From positions 41,001 to 105,000 of the forward strand of contig WBZZ01001248.1 of assembly GCA_019918135.1 (NCBI GenBank): 64,000 nucleotides of DNA. The letters run 5' to 3'. Of the stretch, positions 30,562-42,613 are shown piece after piece. Within the stretch, counting starts at the first letter, position 1, and each line of letters begins with the position of its first letter. The translations under genes and the position numbers were made by a program. The notes beneath the pieces are model-generated. The model saw nothing but the letters and a program-made list of their open reading frames with translations. It searched no databases and was not told the origin of the DNA. Source of the DNA: Paulinella micropora. Lineage: Eukaryota; Cercozoa; Imbricatea; Euglyphida; Paulinellidae.

Positions 30562-31355
30562 CTCGTCATTCATCCTTTTCCACCTCACTCACCACTACTA
30601 CCACTACACCTACTACTACTACCCAGAACGTACGTAGAGGAGGAATAGGAGTAGGGGGAGTAAGAGGAGTAGGTGAAGGGATAGGACAGTCTGTACCTCT
30701 TCTATCTGCACTGCCCACATCTCAAGCACTGCCCACATCTCAAGCACAACCCACATCGCAAGCACAGCCTTTAAGCATGTTGTCAGAACCTCACGTACCA
30801 CCTATTACATCTGTAACGTTGGCGTTGTTAACTCACGCACATCCTGTGTCTTGTGTTGTGTCTGTCCCACCTGAAGGAGAGCCGGGAGAAACCCCAAACA
30901 ACCAACCAACCGTTCGTACAACCTCTGAACAGGGGAAAGTAGGGACGGTAGAGGGTAAGCAAGTGTTGGGCAGTGGGGGACTTCCTCCTATCGAAGAGTT
31001 GCAAAGACTTCTCAATGCTCTCACTCAAGGGTTTGAGAATAGGACAGTGAAAGATGGACAGATCGTAACTAGGAGTGGGGAATACGATGATTTTTATATA
31101 GAAGTGTATTATGCTATACACGACTGTATAATAACTATTGCCACCAAGCACGACAACCCATTTGCACGTGGCATTGTCTCTTCTTTTCCTTATATGTTAA
31201 AAGAGATAGAGGAGCTTGAAGCTGTGTTGGGGGGTAAGACGCCACCGGAAGAGGATGAGAAACAGATAGTTCTCAGACCGACATTACCATCAACACTCAA
31301 AGCACACACACTGCAACACAAGAAAACTCACGTGCCGAATGTGCTATTATGTTGA
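30558..31355 (+). CDS. Unknown protein of the Copia-like element, copy A
   Basis: 265 residues starting at a GTG. The N-terminal half is low complexity (Thr-rich, then Gly/Val/Arg, then PTSQAQ repeats). The C-terminal half (from about residue 130) looks globular: PPIEELQRLLNALTQGF, a Tyr-rich block, and a Pro/Glu-rich end. It overlaps the protease frame by 7 nt. The copy at 48448 lacks one 18 bp PTSQAL unit. No family recognised. Confidence 0.45.
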   Translation: MTRHSSFSTSLTTTTTTPTTTTQNVRRGGIGVGGVRGVGEGIGQSVPLLSALPTSQALPTSQAQPTSQAQPLSMLSEPHVPPITSVTLALLTHAHPVSCVVSVPPEGEPGETPNNQPTVRTTSEQGKVGTVEGKQVLGSGGLPPIEELQRLLNALTQGFENRTVKDGQIVTRSGEYDDFYIEVYYAIHDCIITIATKHDNPFARGIVSSFPYMLKEIEELEAVLGGKTPPEEDEKQIVLRPTLPSTLKAHTLQHKKTHVPNVLLC

Positions 31356-31804
31356 TGGGGAACGAAACAGACAGCGACACCAAAACCAACAGTATTGTGT
31401 GGGCAGACGACAGTGGCGCGAGTGAAACACAGTCTCCCGACAAAGCCACATTTGTTAAACTCGTGAATGCCCCACAGAAGTTTAGGATTGCGAAAGGGAG
31501 TATTCGGACTGAGTATAAGGGTAAGGTCCAAATGAACCTCTCTGGTGCTTACGGGGATGAAATCTGTGTCTTTGACTCACACACCACCTACAACCCACAT
31601 TTGAAATGTGGGTTAGTCGTGACTTCGGCATGGGTGCGAAAAGGGTTTGCTGTAGTGCTCCAAAATAACCAAGTTATCGTTCTAGACAAACCTATCCGGA
31701 TTGAGGAGAAACAGATATTAGCCAGGGGGAGAGCTCTACCTAACAACCTCACGGTTTTTGACGCCCCAGGGATTAAACCACTTAACCCCAATGAGTGGTA
31801 TTAA
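31349..31804 (+). CDS. Copia-like aspartic protease region, copy A
   Basis: 151 residues. WADDSGASE carries the DSGA active-site triad of retroviral-type aspartic proteases at about residue 24. It is followed by strands matching a pepsin-like half barrel (V.MNLSGAYGDEI, then LKCGLVVTSAWVRKGF). In a working element it would process Gag-Pol. Downstream, 31805-32099 holds no clear frame and probably connects to the integrase region. The same frame is intact in the second copy. Confidence 0.6.
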   Translation: MLMGNETDSDTKTNSIVWADDSGASETQSPDKATFVKLVNAPQKFRIAKGSIRTEYKGKVQMNLSGAYGDEICVFDSHTTYNPHLKCGLVVTSAWVRKGFAVVLQNNQVIVLDKPIRIEEKQILARGRALPNNLTVFDAPGIKPLNPNEWY

Positions 31805-32099
31805 CCCACTACACAGTCTGCCCTCAACACGGAACGACCACTCAACCTACCCCTCCTCCTGAAACAAGTGAGGTTCCCGAGTCTGATGATTCATCGGACT
31901 CGGGGGTACAAGCTTGACAACTGTCCTCTCACCTTTCTCAAAAATCCAACCTACCTGTATACCATATACCATGACATAATACTGTTCTTCGTCTCCTTGT
32001 ATATGTGGTTGGCAATGTGATATGTCTCGTACTTACATGCCTTATTCTACTGAGATTGACACAGAGAGAGGTGAGAGAGCAAAACAGTAGGATGATAAG

Positions 32100-33158
32100 A
32101 TGTTTTGCCCTGTTGTCCGTCCCCAATACCATGAAAACATACACGCCACCGTATTTCACTGCATGTGTAAACAGAGAGGGGTAAAAGCCATGGAAAGAAT
32201 AGCTAAGTATATGGGAGTAAAGATAGTGGGGAAAGAGTGGAGAGAACGTATAATGAAGTGTGAGTGGTGTTTGCGGAATAAAATCAAAAAGATACCACAC
32301 TTCAAAAGGAACCATCATATCGTAGAACACCGACCCGGGATCCACATCTCCATGGATACCCAGGGTTGGTGGAATACGATATCATGGGACGGTAAGCGAT
32401 ATAAATTTACCGTTAAGTGCTTAGCATCCAATTTTGAACTTGATTATTATTTGCGTCATAAGAATGAGTTCTTTCCTTGCTTTCTCAAGGCTACTGCTTT
32501 CTTTGAGAGACACGGGAAAGAATGTTAAGTTCATTACTTGTGACCAGGAATACGGCAAGTATAAAGAGTTCAAAGATTGGGTGGACATAAATCAGCCGGT
32601 CTTTCTCGAGGCCCCGACGGGGGAGAAACAGGTTGTCGCTAAGGTAGAGAGGCCTCACCAAACAAATGGTGGGCCCGCCAGAGCTATCCTTAGCGACGCC
32701 GAACTCCCACCTTCTATGTGGGTGGAAGCAGAGAAAGCCGCGACGTACTTCGGCAATCTTTTACCTTTCGCTCATGGACCTTTTAAAAGGAAATCCCCTA
32801 TGAGGTCATCCACAAACGTAAACCCATGCTACACCACCTCAGACCTATAGGGTGCATGGCTTTTATGAAGGTGGATGCTAAGAGGGGAAAAGGCGAGAGG
32901 GGAAAGAGAGTAATATTTCTCGGGTACGAACGGAATACCGGATATTATCGGGTGTATGATCCAGTTGCAAGGAAAATACACGGTAATGTTCGTAATGTCG
33001 TGTTCGATGTCTGGAAATTGGGGAAGAGGGAGGCATCTAAATCTCTAGCAGGGACAAACGCCTCTGAAGAGATGTTTTCGGTGAAATGGCATTTGCCCCC
33101 TCCCGAACCCCAACGAACCTCGCAACACCCAGAAAGTCAAGGTAACGTTTCGGGGTAG
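32100..33158 (+). pseudogene. Copia-like integrase, copy A (two frameshifts)
   Basis: Three overlapping frames read as one integrase. The zinc-binding N-terminus (H-x-H ... CEWC) is at about 32145-32270. The core starts ISMDTQGWW (first Asp), slips near 32515, continues VKFITCDQEYG (second Asp) with a Glu in AKVERPHQTNGG, then slips again near 32795 into PMLHHLRPIGCMAF and VIFLGYERNTGYYRVYDP, the typical Copia integrase C-terminal block. The frame ends at 33158. No reverse transcriptase or RNase H follows, although in Copia elements they should come next. Confidence 0.7.
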
Positions 33159-33280
33159 GTCTCGGTAGAGGTATTTCCGACTGGGGGAGAAACTCTCCAG
33201 CCGGGGATCTATCATCCGGATCGACCCCACACAAGGCGCCCCCCAGTGACTCCAACACAAGGAACGGCGATACTAGGGCA

Positions 33281-33670
33281 GTGGAAGTCAGGGAAGACAG
33301 ATCTGACCCACCACCCATTGTACCTCCAACCCTAAAAGTTATGGCCTCTAAGCCCGGTGGGGATCAGGGGGAGGCGAAAGTCACGAAAAAGAAACATAAT
33401 ATCAAAGAGAGACGAGATTTGTCCGGGGTATATATGGAAATTCCGGCTAAAGCGTGGGGAGAGGGATGGGCAAAACAAACTTACGGGGATAATTGGCAAA
33501 CTGCGGTTCGCAAAGGGACGGTTTCTGCACCCGCTGCCCCAGTTGTCCGTAAAACCAAACTTTTCCCGGGCCGGGCACATGCGGTCCTCTTTGATGACGG
33601 GGTTACCGAAAAAGTGATTGATACGGAAATTCTCAAGCGGGGCGCGACTATATCATTCCTTTCCGCGTAA
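33281..33670 (+). CDS. Unknown basic protein with SH3/Tudor-like end, copy A
   Basis: 129 residues after the integrase region. The N-terminus is Pro/Lys-rich. The C-terminal about 45 residues (VVRKTKLFPGRAHAVLFDDG then EKVIDTEILKRGA) resemble a small SH3- or Tudor-like barrel, as often placed at the end of integrases to bind nucleic acid or chromatin. It occupies the place where a Copia RT would be expected to start. Function unassigned. Confidence 0.4.
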   Translation: MEVREDRSDPPPIVPPTLKVMASKPGGDQGEAKVTKKKHNIKERRDLSGVYMEIPAKAWGEGWAKQTYGDNWQTAVRKGTVSAPAAPVVRKTKLFPGRAHAVLFDDGVTEKVIDTEILKRGATISFLSA

Positions 33671-35678
33671 GGACGCGAGGATATACATTTATTCCGCGAA
33701 GGATCGCGATGTTTATTACGTATCCCGCGCGGGGACGCGATGACAGGCTTACGAGCCTTAAGAGATAATATAATAACCCGCCAGGGGGCGAGGTCATCAA
33801 CGTAGCAGGACTGATCACCCTCACGTTCACTTGTATATTCACCCTCAGCCTACGGTGGCACAATAAGGGTAAGCGTACGGAGTACGAACGTGTCAATGGT
33901 CGGCATGAGAGAATGAGAGAATGAGCTCGAGAGATGAGAAGAGAGATGAAATATGATCGAGAGAAGAGAACGGGAGGGGGTAATGCAAATACACCCACAG
34001 GTACCGCTGAGGGCAACGGGCCCATAAGGCAATCACAGCCACGGTACATTTGGAATATCTAACTCATGGAATTTATTTTTTTGTGCCCCGCAGGGACGCG
34101 AGGACGGCGGAACGCTGAATGGAAAAGACTCACCGCTCGGCATGCGGATCAAGGGATGTACATGGACTGATAACAACAAGGGCACGGGGAGCCTAAACGG
34201 AAGGCGGAACGAGGGATGACGGAATAGGGGGAGAGGGGATAGATTATAGGATGGATAGTAATAGAAACTGATAGATTGTGGGACGGGTAGTAATAGAAAT
34301 GGATAGTACGGATTGTGATAGATATGGATAGACTATAGCATTGATAATGGTAGGGATAGAAAGGTGGGACGACACGTGGCATCGGGAAGACCAGCTGGAC
34401 GAACGGGGGAACTGGACGAAAAAAAAAAGGGGGGGGGGGGGGGGAACCCTTATGGGAGGCAGAGCGTGGGGATGGGATAGAGGGGCAGGTTTTAATTGGT
34501 ACTCGGGGTCGTTTCAAGCATGGAGTGCTAGCGCCGGGGGACGGCGGTGGGGGACATCAAAGGCTTGGCGGGGCCTTCCCTTAACAACGTCTTAAGTTAC
34601 TTCTGGGCTACACGCCGGGACTAGAGCGTCACCTGGAGCCTTAATTCGATAAAAGTCCTTTCAAATTTCCAAGAGATTCGTTGGCAATTTTCACGGATAA
34701 GGCGGACGAACGCGGATGTGGATTGGCTTTTTCAAATTCCCAAGAGATTCGTTGGCAATTTTCACGGATAAGGCGGACGAACGCGGATGTGGATTGGCTT
34801 TTTCAAATTCCCAAGAGTTTCGTCTGCAATTTTCAGGGATTCGAGATTTCCACGGATTAGTAATTTTACCGTTTGGCACAAGGGAACTTATGCAAAATCG
34901 TATTAGAAGGGGATGTAAAGCGGCGACTTGAGATGTGTATTTCCACGGATTAGCGATTTTACACAAGAGAGCTTATGCAAAATCGTGGTGGGAAAATATG
35001 GGGTGGTCAGTTTTCACAATCATAAAGTGGCAGCTATTACAGAGGGAACTTGCGAATAATCTTTGGGCGCCGATGCGGCTGAAAGGAGAATAAGACGGAA
35101 TCAATGGATTTTAATCATGCATAAAAGGAATTTATCAATAACTATCAGGGGGATCGGATAGTATAGACTCACACTAGGTGGGAGGGACGATGAGTGAATT
35201 TCGGGTAACACGGGGTGTGCAATTTTATCCTAGCGGAAGGGTCTAGTCACCAACCGTCACTCATAATTTTTACACATTTTATCCCGGTTTGGTTCGGCTG
35301 GTCTTGATTCGACTTCTCGCGCACCCTGACGAGGGCACGCTCGAGGGGGAGCCTACCGCCGGCCCATCCGGTATACAATGGCATTACCCTATGTTCCGGT
35401 CTGTCGGTTATCCTTGGTTTGGAGAGTACGGAGTCCCTTCTATTTTCTGTATTCCTCATTCTACAAATAGTTAGATAGTTGTTATCAGTATTACTAAATA
35501 TTGAGTCGGATGACAGTATTAATAACACCACTTAAGCAGAATGGAAAGTATATTACAAATAATCGCGAAGAATATGAACGAAATAAAAAATGTATGCTCA
35601 TAGAACTAAAACTAAGAAACTTCAATTTATTGTTTGGTTTGGAAGAAGATGAGCTTCCGCCGTTGGAAGACGATGCTG

Positions 35679-35720
<42 letters not shown>

Positions 35721-35789
35721 TTGGGGGGCACCAATACATGGTTGAGTGTCACCGCCACACGGCGGGGTTGGGGCCGTTGGCAGCTTGTT
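33671..35789. other. Non-coding, with 70 bp tandem repeats and (TTA)n
   Basis: No gene recognised. The segment 34659-34868 holds about three copies of a 70 bp unit (TTTTCAAATTCCCAAGAG, then GGCAATTTTCACGGATAAGG). A/G homopolymers lie at 34420-34443 and a (TTA)n tract of about 15 units at 35678-35718. The long frame at 35501-35929 runs through the TTA tract and shows no domain. Confidence 0.5.
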
Positions 35790-36830
35790 ATGAGGGGTAC
35801 ATAATCAGTGCTCCACTGATTCATGAGACGGAAACTTTTACTGAGAGAAGCTCTCTCAGCACGCTCACGGCTCTTGGCTCGGGGTGGCCTCTGGTATCAC
35901 TCGGGGTGCGGGGGGTGGGGGTTATCTGAGGGAGGGGGTTGGGCTCAGTGGGTCACTGGACAGGTTGGTTAACTAAACTACTGTCGGTATGAGTGCGAAT
36001 GAAGGCGACAGGCTCCACACATTTCCACAAGCCTTGAAATCACTCAACTGCCACAGTAGCGACTGCCTGGACGCGGGGCTCCTGACTCACCCTCTCTCCC
36101 AGAACCCCTCGTGCTCACTTTGCGGATGCCATGGGGATGCTCTGGCGGAGGGTCGGGACGTGTTGGGTGCATGTGACCGGGCCTGTCACTTAGTGTTCTC
36201 GGTAGATGACTCTTTTGTAGCTTCTATCGGACGCAGGGTGGCTTGCCACGACACCTCAATGATGCATAGTACGTCACGTCTCTGACCTGGTTACGGGGGC
36301 GGGTAACTGAGGCGGGTTCCTGAAGGCTGGTTACGGAAGCTATGTTATTGTTGTTGGGTTCCTGGCTGCTATGTTATTGTTGTTGGGTTCCTGGCTGCTA
36401 TGTTATTGTTGTTGGGTTCCTGGCTGCTATGTTATTGTTGTTGGGTTCCTGGCTGCTATGTTATTGTTGTTGGGTTCCTGGCTGCTATGTTATTGTTGTT
36501 GGGTTCCTGGCGGCGTACATGTTTATGCTTTTTTAAGGGTTGAGCTTTAAATAACCCCACTCGGGTCTTCTTTTATCGAGCTCACCACTCGGTGGATGGA
36601 GGCCTGGGGTAGACTTATACGATGTTTTTGATGCTAGGTTCCGTCTCCAGGGATTCGACTGGCATCGCTGCTTTGTCTCACCGCACTGCCTCACCCACAC
36701 ATCCACGCTGGCACACTGTTTCTCCTCTTGCTCTTGTACCTATGTCGCACACAGCTATGAGCTCACGCCGATGAGTGGTTGTGACGAGGTGCACCCAGCT
36801 GGATTGCGGGCGAGCCACGGCGGCCTCGCT

Positions 36831-36904
<74 letters not shown>

Positions 36905-37609
36905 CTCTCTCTCTTTTTTTTTTTTTTTTTTTGCTTTGCTTTGCTTTGCTTTGGGCGAGGCCTAGCTTTCACATGGGCGGGCTGAGCCTATGAGGGGCGC
37001 ACGATAAGCGTTCCATTGATTTATGAGACGGGTCCCAATTACTGAGAGTAACTCATGTGAGTTGCTCATCATACTCATGGCTCTTGGCTCGGGGTGGCAT
37101 CTGGAATCACAAGGGGTGGGCACTGGGGGAGGGGGTTGTGTTCAGAGGGTCACCGCGAAGGATGGTCAACCAAACTACTGTCGGTCGGAGTTTGTACGAA
37201 GGCGAGAGGCCCTACACCTTATCACAAGCCTTGAAACGACTAAATGACCAAAGTAACGACGGACCGGAGCGGGGCTCCTGGCTCACCCTCTCTCTCAGCA
37301 CTCTTCGTGCTCATCCTGCGGATGCCATGGGGTTGCTCTGGCGGAGGGTTATGGGGTGGTGGGTACACGTGCACGGGCCTGTCACTCTGTGCTCTCGGTA
37401 GATGACTCACTTGCAGCGTTTATCGGACGCAGGGTGGTTTGCCACGACACCTACATCGATGATGCACAGCGGGTCTGCCTCATGCCTGGTTACGGATGCA
37501 GGTGAGTGTTTGTGTGTATTCCTATACATACGTACACGTATGCTTTTTAAGGGTTGAGCTTTAAATAACCCCACCTGGGTCCTCATTTATCGAGTTTACA
37601 ACTCGATCA
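35790..37609 (+). promoter_or_regulatory. LINE 5' UTR with two diverged tandem monomers, copy A
   Basis: TATGAGGGG...GATT(C/T)ATGAGACGG begins both units (35790 and 36988). Long shared blocks follow (GGCTCTTGGCTCGGGGTGGC, CAAGCCTTGAAA, GCGGATGCCATGGGG, TTTAAATAACCCCAC). Monomer 1 also contains about six 29 bp units (36339-36510) and a (CT)n-T18 tract (36830-36932). Monomeric 5' UTRs in LINEs carry internal promoters. Confidence 0.6.
36339..36510 (+). repeat. 29 bp minisatellite, copy A
   Basis: About six head-to-tail copies of a unit containing TATGTTATTGTTGTTGGGTT and CCTGGCTGC. The corresponding array at 54217-54390 has one shortened unit. Confidence 0.9.
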
Positions 37610-40600
37610 ATGCGGCACCGGGGTCCCATACCACTTATGTCAGGTTCTTATGCGAAGAGCGCGGCCGCTAGTGCTGGCCCTATGGGTCAAGGCGGTAATC
37701 CTTCAGGTTTAGACGTTCCCCGTGGGAGTGCGCCTGCGGGTGGCGATGGCTACTCGGCCGGGGTGGGGTGGTCGAGTGCTCGCGTACCTGACGGGCAACC
37801 TGAATCACGTAGAGCCAGCAATCCTGCTGCATCTCGATCACCCTCCCCAACCTCGGAAGAGAAGTCACGTCCGGAAAGGTCTGGTCACGGCGTGTGGCAA
37901 GCGGTACCGCCACCGAGGAGGTGGCGGAGGAAGGTACGAAATGAGCTGGATAAGAGATGTTGCATAGTATGGGGGCTATCGCATGTCTCTCAGACAGTGG
38001 TCATGGCGCGAGAGCTCCGAATTCTCGGTCTCGGGGAAGTCGAGGTGGAATTCGCGGGCAGAGGTAGTGGGCGACATTTGTGGATTAAATGTGCGTCTTG
38101 TGAGGAGGCGGAGAAGATGGTGCGGCTGCTGCGGGAGCGTAAGTTCTTCACGGGAAAGGTTCACGTTGCGACGGGTAGGACTTTCCGGGAAAGAGAGAAG
38201 CAGCGGGCTGCACGGGGGGGTGCCCAGTATGTAGAGATGCAGAGGGAGCTTCGCAAGCAGGGGTTTGGCTACTGGGTGCTCGACGTGGAAGTCGACGAGC
38301 CCCAGGGCGAAGCCTCAAGCGGTGAATCTCCCTTGGCGGAGTGGGGCGGGATGCGGGAGCTGGAGGAGCTGGGGCGGAGGGTGCAGGATGGGCCGTGGAG
38401 GGTGGCGGAGGGCTCCAGGCGGGCTCAACCGAAGCGCAGGCATCGGCATCAGCTTCGTTCTTCCCAATTTGTGAAAGGCTTCCCACTGAGGGTGGCCTCA
38501 CATAATTGGCAAGGCAAAGTGGGTGCGGATAGCCCAGGCTTTGGGGAATGGCCGGAGCACTACAAGGAGCGAGGCTGGGTGATCGTCGGAGTCCAGGAGC
38601 ACAACCTATCGTCGCAGAAGGTGGAGAAGCTCCAAGTCGACGGCTTCGCAGTCCTCGGCAAAGCGGCTGCAACTGGTGCGGGCTCGCGTCTCTTGGGGGG
38701 AGTCTTGACGTTGGTGGCCAACTATCTGGCACCGTGCGCTACCATTGTACAGGCGCCTGTTCCACACTCACAGCAATTGTGGGTGAGGCTGTCGTCTGGG
38801 AGCGCGACGGCGTCGGATGTGTTCGTCGGCAACGGCTACTTCCCCCAAGAAAATCAACGAGAGGAATCTATTGCAGCCTATGAGGCGTGGCAGGCGGCCG
38901 TCTCCTACTTCGCCACCAAAGGTCATGTGGTTACGGTTGGTGATGCTAATGCTAAGCTGGGGCCCGCCAGAATAGCGCTGGAGGAGGGAGTGGTGGGCCT
39001 CTTTGGCGAGATAGATGGGAGGGGTAGAGGGGTTAGGAGTGAGAATGGTGAGTTGCTGGCTGCGATGCTTGTTGCCACGGGGTTGCGCAATCTCAGTGGG
39101 TTTTCGCAACCACGGGGTGACAAATATTGGTGGTCTAGGCAGGAAAATGTAGGTGGACGAAGGCATCTACTGGATTACATCTGCGTCTCTTCCGAGCTGG
39201 CGGAGGAGGCAAGCTTCGGCGTCGACGAGGTAGACCTTGATACCGACCACAAAGCTGTGTGGGCGGAACTGGTCTGGGGGGGACAGCCACCCCCCAAAAA
39301 GCAGGTAAAGAGGTACAAAGCATTCAAGGCAGAGCGCTTGATAGGCAGGGTAGTTGAGGGTAAGGAGAGTGAGCTGTCTAAGCTTAGGTTGAAGTACGAC
39401 GAGACCTTTGCAGCTGGTATATCGGGGCTGTTGCCAGATGGCCTCCCAGATCTATCAGCAGTGGAGGACCCGGATGAGCTTCAGCAGGAGGTAGATAGGG
39501 TCGCTAGCTTAGTGGTCCGAGCTTTCACGGGCGCAGCCGTGAAGGTCTTGGGAGTTCGGGTGATTAGGCCAGGGTTTACTAATGCATGGTTTGATGAGAG
39601 TCTTAGGGAAGCGATTGCGCGACGGAGAGAGGCATACGGCCTCTGGCGAAGGAATGAGGCCAACCGAGAGGCCTGGCAAAGATATAAAGAAGCGAGGAAG
39701 GCGGTCAGAAGGTTATGCAAGGAGAAGAAGGAGCAAGCGTGGAAGCGGGTCCAGAATGACACCGCTGCCAACTTCAGGAGCGCTACCATGGCCACGTACT
39801 GGAAGCTGTCAAAGCGTTTGGGCGGGGTTCGGCGGTCGAACGCTTCTGCTCCTGTTCGGAAGCCCGATGGCACTCTGACATGCACACTCCAGGAAAAACT
39901 ACAAGAATGGGAAGAATACCGCCGACGTATGGTGGTCCCCAAAGAAAACCAGTTTTTGGAGGATGCATGTGTAGAGGAAGTCGGTTCTGATGAGGAAGCA
40001 GCGCGGATTGAGCCCGAGCGGAAGGCCCGCGAAACCTTCCAGTATAACGACAACCTGCGCGACCAATTCGAGGCCATGGCGCAAGCCGAGATCCGGACTG
40101 AGACGGGCCCGCTGGACTATGATTACACCGAGAAGGAAGTGGAGCTCTGCCAGGAAAATCTCCAGAATCACAAAGCGTGCTCACCGGATAAGATCAAGAA
40201 CGAGATGCTCAAGTACGGAGGCACGCGGATTGTGAGCTTTCTGGTGCGCTTCTTCAACTGGTTGAAATCGTGCGAATACACCCCCAGCGACTGGGGCAAA
40301 GCGATTATCGTCAACATCCCAAAAGGAGGCGACCCAACCGATCCGGAAAATTGGAGAGACATCGCGATTCTGAGCTGTCTGGGTAAGATGTATCTGTCCC
40401 TTATGGCGGCGAGGCTTACGGCTTTCATCGATCAGCCGGGCAGGCTTCGCCCAGAGCAGGGTGGGTTCCGGCCAAAACGTAGTACGGGGGACCAGATTTT
40501 TGTCCTTAAGGAGCGTCTGCGCCTTAGACAACAAGCTGGCCTCCGTTCTTTCGTTTTGTTCGTGGATCTGAGAAAGGCATTCCCTACGGTTTGGCGGGCC

Positions 40601-42520
40601 GGGTTGTTTCAGAGGCTAACCCAGATGGGGGTACAGGGCAAGTTCTATCGCATTCTGCGGCGTTTTTACCGAAGAACGTCATCGCGAGTGCTAGTCGATG
40701 GCGAACTCACTGGTGAAGTGCTGGAAGAGATGGGAGTTCAGCAAGGGTCGCCGTTGTCACCGTCGCTGTTCAACGTCTTCATGGATGAGCTAACGGTCCG
40801 AATCGCGAAAGAGTTGGAGATCGAGGACCTCAACCGCATCGAAGACATACGGACCCTGCTTTACGCCGACGACGTTGCGGTAATTGCGCATAGTGTCACG
40901 GAGCTTCAACAGATTGTAAATGTCGTGGCGACATTCGTGGAGGACTATCGGCTTGAAATCAACCTGAAACCGGGCAAGACGGAAGTCATGCCGATATACG
41001 GGCACGCCAAGTCAAAAAAGTCGCCCCCATGCGTGAGGTTCCGGGGCAAGGTTCTCAACGTCACCGACCACTACAAATACCTGGGAGTTCTGCTCACGGA
41101 CACTCTCTCCGATAAACCGCAAGCGAAGCGGGCGGCGGAAATCACTGTAGCGGGAACGGCTGCCTGCTACCCCCTCTGGATTGCCCATGAAGTTCCAGCG
41201 CGTCTTCGGCTGATGAATTGGCAGCAAATGGTTGGCGCAAAGTTGCTTTACGCATCGGCTTTTTGGGATCTGCCGGGCGCCAACAAGCTGAGTAAGCTGG
41301 AGGGCGCGTTGGTAGCGCCCCTGCGGGTCATCTTGGGTGTTGGTACGCGCACAAGCGGCTGCATCACCAGGGGTTTAGGCCGCACGCCGAGTTTTAGCAT
41401 CCTTGCCAAGGCGGCCCGGCTTCGGTTCCTAGGGCGCATCGAGTTACTGGGCAACACAGCGCTAACACGCAGGCTTTACAACACGGGTCGGTGCAAATAG
41501 AAGGAAGATACGGAAAATTTGATCTTAGCAGATCACAGGCTGCGGGAGGGCTTGGATGCGCTCAAGCGGGTCGTGAACGAAGATGGCACGGTAGATGATA
41601 AGGACTGGCGGGCCGCTCTGGCGAACTGGAACGAGGTGGTAAAGCAATGGTCTGTCCGGCAGGAAGTAGCTGGCTGGGAGCGGCAGGCTAAGCCCTCTGA
41701 TGGGCTTAGGGTGCTGCTTAGCCAGATGTCTTCCCGCTCTGCTTTCCCACGTTGGCGGGCGCTGGAGGGGGGAAGTCACAACCTTATCAGAAGGCGATTG
41801 TTGAGATGCAACAATCGCCTTCGCCTCTACCGATCCAAATTTGGCTCATGCTCGCCGGACTGCTCAAGCTGTTTCGCCTTGTGTGGCACTGAGGTTAACG
41901 AGTCGTTACGTCACTTCCTGCTGCATTGCCCAACGTTTGCGAGCTCTCGTGAGGCACTGTTTAAGTTTATCGATGAGGCGCAAGCCCGGCAGCCCCTCAT
42001 GCTGAATCGAGGAGGGCTTTATCACAGGGAACTGCGGGAGGCAGAGGAGGAGATGAGGCTCTTCAAAGAGGAATGGCTGAAGGGGGAGGATGAAAAGATG
42101 GTGGCGATGCTCGGCGTTTTGTTTATCCCTGTCCCAGAAGAGGTGGAGGAGGAGTTAGGAAGGTTTGTTGCCACCATCTGGAAGGAGTGGGAGGAGTTGG
42201 AGGCGCAGGCCAGGGAGGCAGAGGGGGCGGAGGAGGAGGAGGTGATCGACCTCACGGTCGTTCAGGAGGTGGGTAGAAGGAGGGGAAGGCCTAGTCAGGT
42301 AGAATGTCTGGCTAGATCTGTTGTAGGTGGAGGTCAGCGCAGCGTCGCGGACTTCTTCTCGGCAGATAACTCCTCTCACTCCTTGCACCCACTTGCACAT
42401 GCACAGCACGCTCATTTGCACATTGCACTGCCAGTCGAGTCTTTGGAGCGGAGCCGCGTCACCGAACGGTCCCGTGCTACCAATGGAGGCACATGTCAGA
42501 CAGGATCAAATGCCAATTGA
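37610..42520 (+). CDS. LINE endonuclease-reverse transcriptase, with internal amber codon, copy A
   Basis: Starts at ATG 37610. The N-terminal about 290 residues are Arg/Gly-rich with no clear zinc knuckle. The exonuclease-endonuclease-phosphatase domain spans about 295-550: ASHNWQGK, GVQEHNL (catalytic Glu), VGDANAKLG, LDYICVS and DTDHKAVW. The RT follows (about 880-1160) with KAIIVNIPKGGDPTD, GGFRPKRSTGDQ, VDLRKAFPTV, QQGSPLSPSLFN and YADD at 1085-1088. At 41498 a TAG ends the first frame (1296 aa). The same frame continues for about 340 codons with a CSSCFALCG ... HFLLHCP zinc site typical of LINE C-termini. A near-cognate TTG at 41519 could restart it. Both duplicated copies keep the TAG. 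Confidence 0.85.
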
Positions 42521-42530
42521 CTGATAAGTA

Positions 42531-42612
<82 letters not shown>
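42531..42612 (+). repeat. (TTA)n tail of LINE copy A
   Basis: About 27 TTA units directly after the coding end. Copy B has about 22, consistent with slippage after duplication. Confidence 0.85.

Positions 42613-42613
<1 letters not shown>

Larger units (their letters stand above)
35790..42612 (+). mobile_element. Non-LTR retrotransposon (LINE), copy A
   Basis: Two tandem 5' monomers (35790-36987 and 36988-37609) precede a 1296-codon frame (37610-41500). An amber codon follows, then an in-frame 3' region to 42520 and a (TTA)n tail at 42531-42612. A further segment to 43122, itself ending in (ATT)n and T8, may be additional 3' UTR. The organisation of APE-type endonuclease, then RT, then C-terminal Cys/His region marks an APE-class LINE; I cannot name the clade. 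Confidence 0.8.

Noticed and set aside
36339-36510. CRISPR-like regular 29 bp repeats
   Set aside because: The units are directly adjacent with no spacers; it is a minisatellite in eukaryotic DNA.
38148-39166. Long antisense frames across the LINE
   Set aside because: Shadows of the GC-rich sense frame; no domain and no independent support.
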